32,576 nucleotides of DNA from an uncultured Clostridium sp. (GTDB lineage Bacteria > Bacillota > Clostridia > Clostridiales > Clostridiaceae), in NCBI GenBank assembly GCA_937927335.1, contig CALBDU010000020.1, positions 1 through 32,576 of the forward strand, read 5' to 3'. Under the pieces are notes generated by a model that made no database searches, had not been told where the DNA came from, and saw only the letters and a list, made by a program, of their open reading frames with translations. This document shows positions 30,668-32,576 of the stretch, piece by piece (position 1 is the first letter of the stretch; every line of letters starts with the position of its first letter). A program made the position numbers and the translations under genes.

Positions 30668-31957
30668 ATGAGTAAAGAAAATTTAAGATTCGACACACTT
30701 CAACAGCACGCAGGCTATGTTCCTGATCCAACCACAGGCTCCAGGGCAGTTCCAATATACCAGACCACAGCATATGTATTTAATAATTCCGAGCATGCAG
30801 CAGACCGTTTTGCCTTAAAGGATGCAGGTCCTATATACAGCAGGCTTGGAAACCCTACAGTGGATGTTTTTGAACAGAGGGTAGCGGCACTGGAAGGCGG
30901 TGTGGCTGCATTGGCTACAGCATCAGGAATGGCTGCAGTTACCTATGCTGTGCTGAATATTGCGGAAGCAGGGGATGAAATAGTATCCTCCTCTACTGTA
31001 TACGGCGGAACCTTTACCCTGTTCCAGAATACCCTTCCTAAGTATGGTATTAAGACTACCTTTGTAGATGCAGATGACCCTGAAAACTTCAGAAAGGCTA
31101 TCAACGGGAAAACCAAGGCAGTGTACGTGGAATCATTAGGAAACCCGGGAATAAATGTAGCAGATCTTGAGGCAATTGCAAATATAGCCCATGAAAATGG
31201 GATTCCATTAATTGTAGACAACACCTTCACATCACCATATTTGCTCAGACCTTTTGAATTTGGTGCTGATATCGTTGTGCACTCAGCATCAAAATTTATA
31301 GGAGGACATGGAAATACTTTAGCAGGTGTTATTGTGGATTCAGGCAAATTTGACTGGGCCGCCAGTGGTAAATTTCCAGGCCTCACCACTCCGGATGAAA
31401 GCTACCATGGTTTGAATTACTATGAAGCCTTGGGTCCTCAGGCTTATATCACAAAGGCAAGGGCAGGACTTTTGAGAGATACAGGAGCAACCTTAAGCCC
31501 GTTTAGCGCATTCCTCCTTATCCAGGGCATAGAAACCCTGTCCCTGAGGGTTCAGAAACATGTTGAAAACACCAGGAAGGTAGTACAATTCTTAAAGAAT
31601 CATCCGCTGGTTGAATGGGTAAACTATCCTGAGCTTGAGGACAGCAAATATTATGAGCTTTCAAAGAAATATCTGCCAAAGGGTGCAGGCTCCATATTTA
31701 CCTTTGGAATAAAAGGCGGAGTGAAGGCAGGAAAGAAATTCAGTGATTCCCTGGAAATATTCTCACTGCTTGCAAATGTAGGAGATACAAGATCACTGGT
31801 TATCCACCCGGCAAGTACTACCCACAGCCAGCTTTCAGAGGAAGATCTCATAGCTGCTGGAGTAGCACCTGATCTTATCAGGCTTTCCATAGGTATTGAA
31901 GACCCTGAGGATATAATTGCAGATCTTGACCAGGCTCTTAACAAAACAATAGAATAA
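30668..31957 (+). CDS. metY: O-acetylhomoserine sulfhydrylase
   Basis: 429-residue Cys/Met-metabolism PLP enzyme that makes homocysteine from O-acetylhomoserine and sulfide. Pro-Ile-Tyr-Gln-Thr-Thr-Ala-Tyr, Tyr-Ser-Arg-Leu-Gly-Asn-Pro-Thr and the PLP-binding Lys in Ser-Ala-Ser-Lys-Phe-Ile-Gly-Gly-His-Gly are intact. Length (about 430) and the insert after this motif favour MetY over cystathionine synthases or lyases (about 380-400). GGAGAGAG precedes the ATG. Two SAM riboswitches in series upstream indicate repression by SAM. Confidence 0.95.
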   Translation: MSKENLRFDTLQQHAGYVPDPTTGSRAVPIYQTTAYVFNNSEHAADRFALKDAGPIYSRLGNPTVDVFEQRVAALEGGVAALATASGMAAVTYAVLNIAEAGDEIVSSSTVYGGTFTLFQNTLPKYGIKTTFVDADDPENFRKAINGKTKAVYVESLGNPGINVADLEAIANIAHENGIPLIVDNTFTSPYLLRPFEFGADIVVHSASKFIGGHGNTLAGVIVDSGKFDWAASGKFPGLTTPDESYHGLNYYEALGPQAYITKARAGLLRDTGATLSPFSAFLLIQGIETLSLRVQKHVENTRKVVQFLKNHPLVEWVNYPELEDSKYYELSKKYLPKGAGSIFTFGIKGGVKAGKKFSDSLEIFSLLANVGDTRSLVIHPASTTHSQLSEEDLIAAGVAPDLIRLSIGIEDPEDIIADLDQALNKTIE

Positions 31958-32001
31958 TTCTGTAAAAAAATATAAAAATGCTGTAAAATAGAAGAAGAAT
32001 T

Positions 32002-32034
32002 AAAAATGCCGGTAAATTATACTGGCATTTTTTT
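32002..32034 (+). terminator. terminator between metY and luxS
   Basis: AAAAATGCCGGTA pairs with TACTGGCATTTTT (one G-U pair) around a short AT loop, followed by further T residues. Confidence 0.88.
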
Positions 32035-32050
32035 CTAGGAGGAGGTAAAT

Positions 32051-32482
32051 ATGAAAATAGAAAGCTTTGAACTTGATCATACTAAAGTTAAGGCCCCATA
32101 TGTAAGGAAGGCAGGATTATACAACGGACCTAAGGGAGACTCTGTTACAAAATTCGATTTGAGGGTTACACAGCCTAACGTGGAAACACTTCCATCAGGA
32201 GCAATACATACACTGGAGCATCTTCTGGCTGGATATCTTCGTGAAGAAGTGGATGGAATTATCGACCTTTCACCTATGGGCTGCAGAACAGGCTTCTATC
32301 TCACAATTTGGGGAGACAGAAGTGAAGAGGAGCTTAAGAAGGCATTGATAAATGCACTGGCTAAGGTAATCACCACCACAGAGGTACCTGCAGTGAATCC
32401 TGTTCAGTGTGGAAATTACAAGGATCATTCTCTGTTTTCAGCCATAGAATACGCAAAGGAATGGCGTGAAAGACTTATTTAA
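32051..32482 (+). CDS. luxS: S-ribosylhomocysteine lyase LuxS
   Basis: 143-residue metalloenzyme that splits S-ribosylhomocysteine into homocysteine and DPD, the precursor of autoinducer-2. The metal site His53-Thr-Leu-Glu-His57 and Cys120 (Gln-Cys-Gly-Asn-Tyr-Lys-Asp-His) are intact, as is catalytic Cys78 (Met-Gly-Cys-Arg-Thr-Gly-Phe-Tyr). AGGAGGAGG precedes the ATG. It follows metY and together they both feed the homocysteine pool: MetY by synthesis, LuxS by SAM recycling. It is separated from metY by a terminator, and no promoter of its own is evident in the short gap, so some readthrough is likely. Confidence 0.97.
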   Translation: MKIESFELDHTKVKAPYVRKAGLYNGPKGDSVTKFDLRVTQPNVETLPSGAIHTLEHLLAGYLREEVDGIIDLSPMGCRTGFYLTIWGDRSEEELKKALINALAKVITTTEVPAVNPVQCGNYKDHSLFSAIEYAKEWRERLI

Positions 32483-32501
32483 AAAGATGAATCACCTTTA
32501 T

Positions 32502-32530
32502 AGACAGGTTATGATACCTGTCTTTTATTG
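32502..32530 (+). terminator. terminator after luxS
   Basis: Perfect 8-bp stem AGACAGGT/ACCTGTCT with a six-base loop, then TTTATT. Confidence 0.88.
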
Positions 32531-32540
32531 TATTTAGAAT

Positions 32541-32576
32541 ACCCCACGTTAGACGTGGGGTTCGGTAGAGCTTTCA
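32541..32576. mobile_element. possible end of an IS200/IS605-type element (cut by the window edge)
   Basis: A perfect 8-bp hairpin CCCCACGT-TAG-ACGTGGGG (32542-32560) followed by TTCGGTAGAGC resembles the subterminal hairpins of IS200/IS605 insertion sequences recalled from other Firmicutes. No transposase is visible before the window ends. Confidence 0.4.

Noticed and set aside
1..32576. tRNA, rRNA or CRISPR arrays
   Set aside because: No cloverleaf-like sequence, conserved rRNA segment or regularly spaced repeat series was seen on reading; a tRNAscan or repeat search was not possible here.

Overview
The window is AT-rich, with purine-rich AGGAGG-type ribosome binding sites, TTGACA/TATAAT-type promoters, U-tailed hairpin terminators, lipoprotein-type binding proteins and SAM-I (S-box) riboswitches. 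All of this fits a clostridial Firmicute. No rRNA, tRNA or CRISPR array was seen. The genes look chromosomal. The middle third (about 15.8-24.5 kb) is an arsenic-resistance island.

Layout, left to right: (1) the tail of a glutamate synthase small subunit and its terminator. (2) A co-directional run of a PHP-family histidinol-phosphatase-like protein, an EAL-CBS-GGDEF cyclic-di-GMP protein, a chemoreceptor and an OmpR/PhoP-type response regulator with no kinase beside it, leading into a complete phosphate operon pstS-pstC-pstA-pstB-phoU. The pstS promoter carries four TTAAYR hexamers at exact 11-bp spacing, a PhoP-box array. (3) L-asparaginase, an Lrp/AsnC regulator and aspartate 4-decarboxylase, a route Asn to Asp to Ala. 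(4) A YnjB-like solute-binding lipoprotein and a double-rhodanese (YnjE-like) lipoprotein with no permease or ATPase. (5) Arsenic operon A: MarR regulator, arsM methyltransferase, a GNAT acetyltransferase and a C-GCAxxG-C-C protein. (6) Arsenic operon B: arsR-arsD-arsA-acr3-arsC. (7) Arsenic operon C: a second arsR, a DUF2703 protein, a COG0523 GTPase and a 16-codon thioredoxin-like remnant. (8) A minus-strand operon: proC, an ATC-hydrolase-like gene, pepV-type dipeptidase, glf and a family 2 glycosyltransferase. (9) A sulfur/methionine block: a SAM-I riboswitch before a YbaK/EbsC gene, two SAM-I riboswitches in tandem before an O-acetylhomoserine sulfhydrylase, then luxS. The last bases hold a hairpin resembling an IS200/IS605 end.

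The most striking observation is in arsenic operon A. The GNAT gene is open from 17161 to 17661 except for one in-frame TGA at 17374-17376. As I recall the family, that codon falls where relatives have Cys (Ser-Arg-Cys-Val-Tyr). It is followed 19 nt later by a compact hairpin with a G-containing apical loop, the geometry expected of a bacterial SECIS element. It is therefore a candidate arsenic-linked selenoprotein; a plain nonsense mutation is the alternative. The three tightly packed arsenic operons, each with its own cysteine-bearing regulator, would together provide arsenate reduction, As(III) chaperoning and pumping, methylation and possibly acetylation of an organoarsenical.
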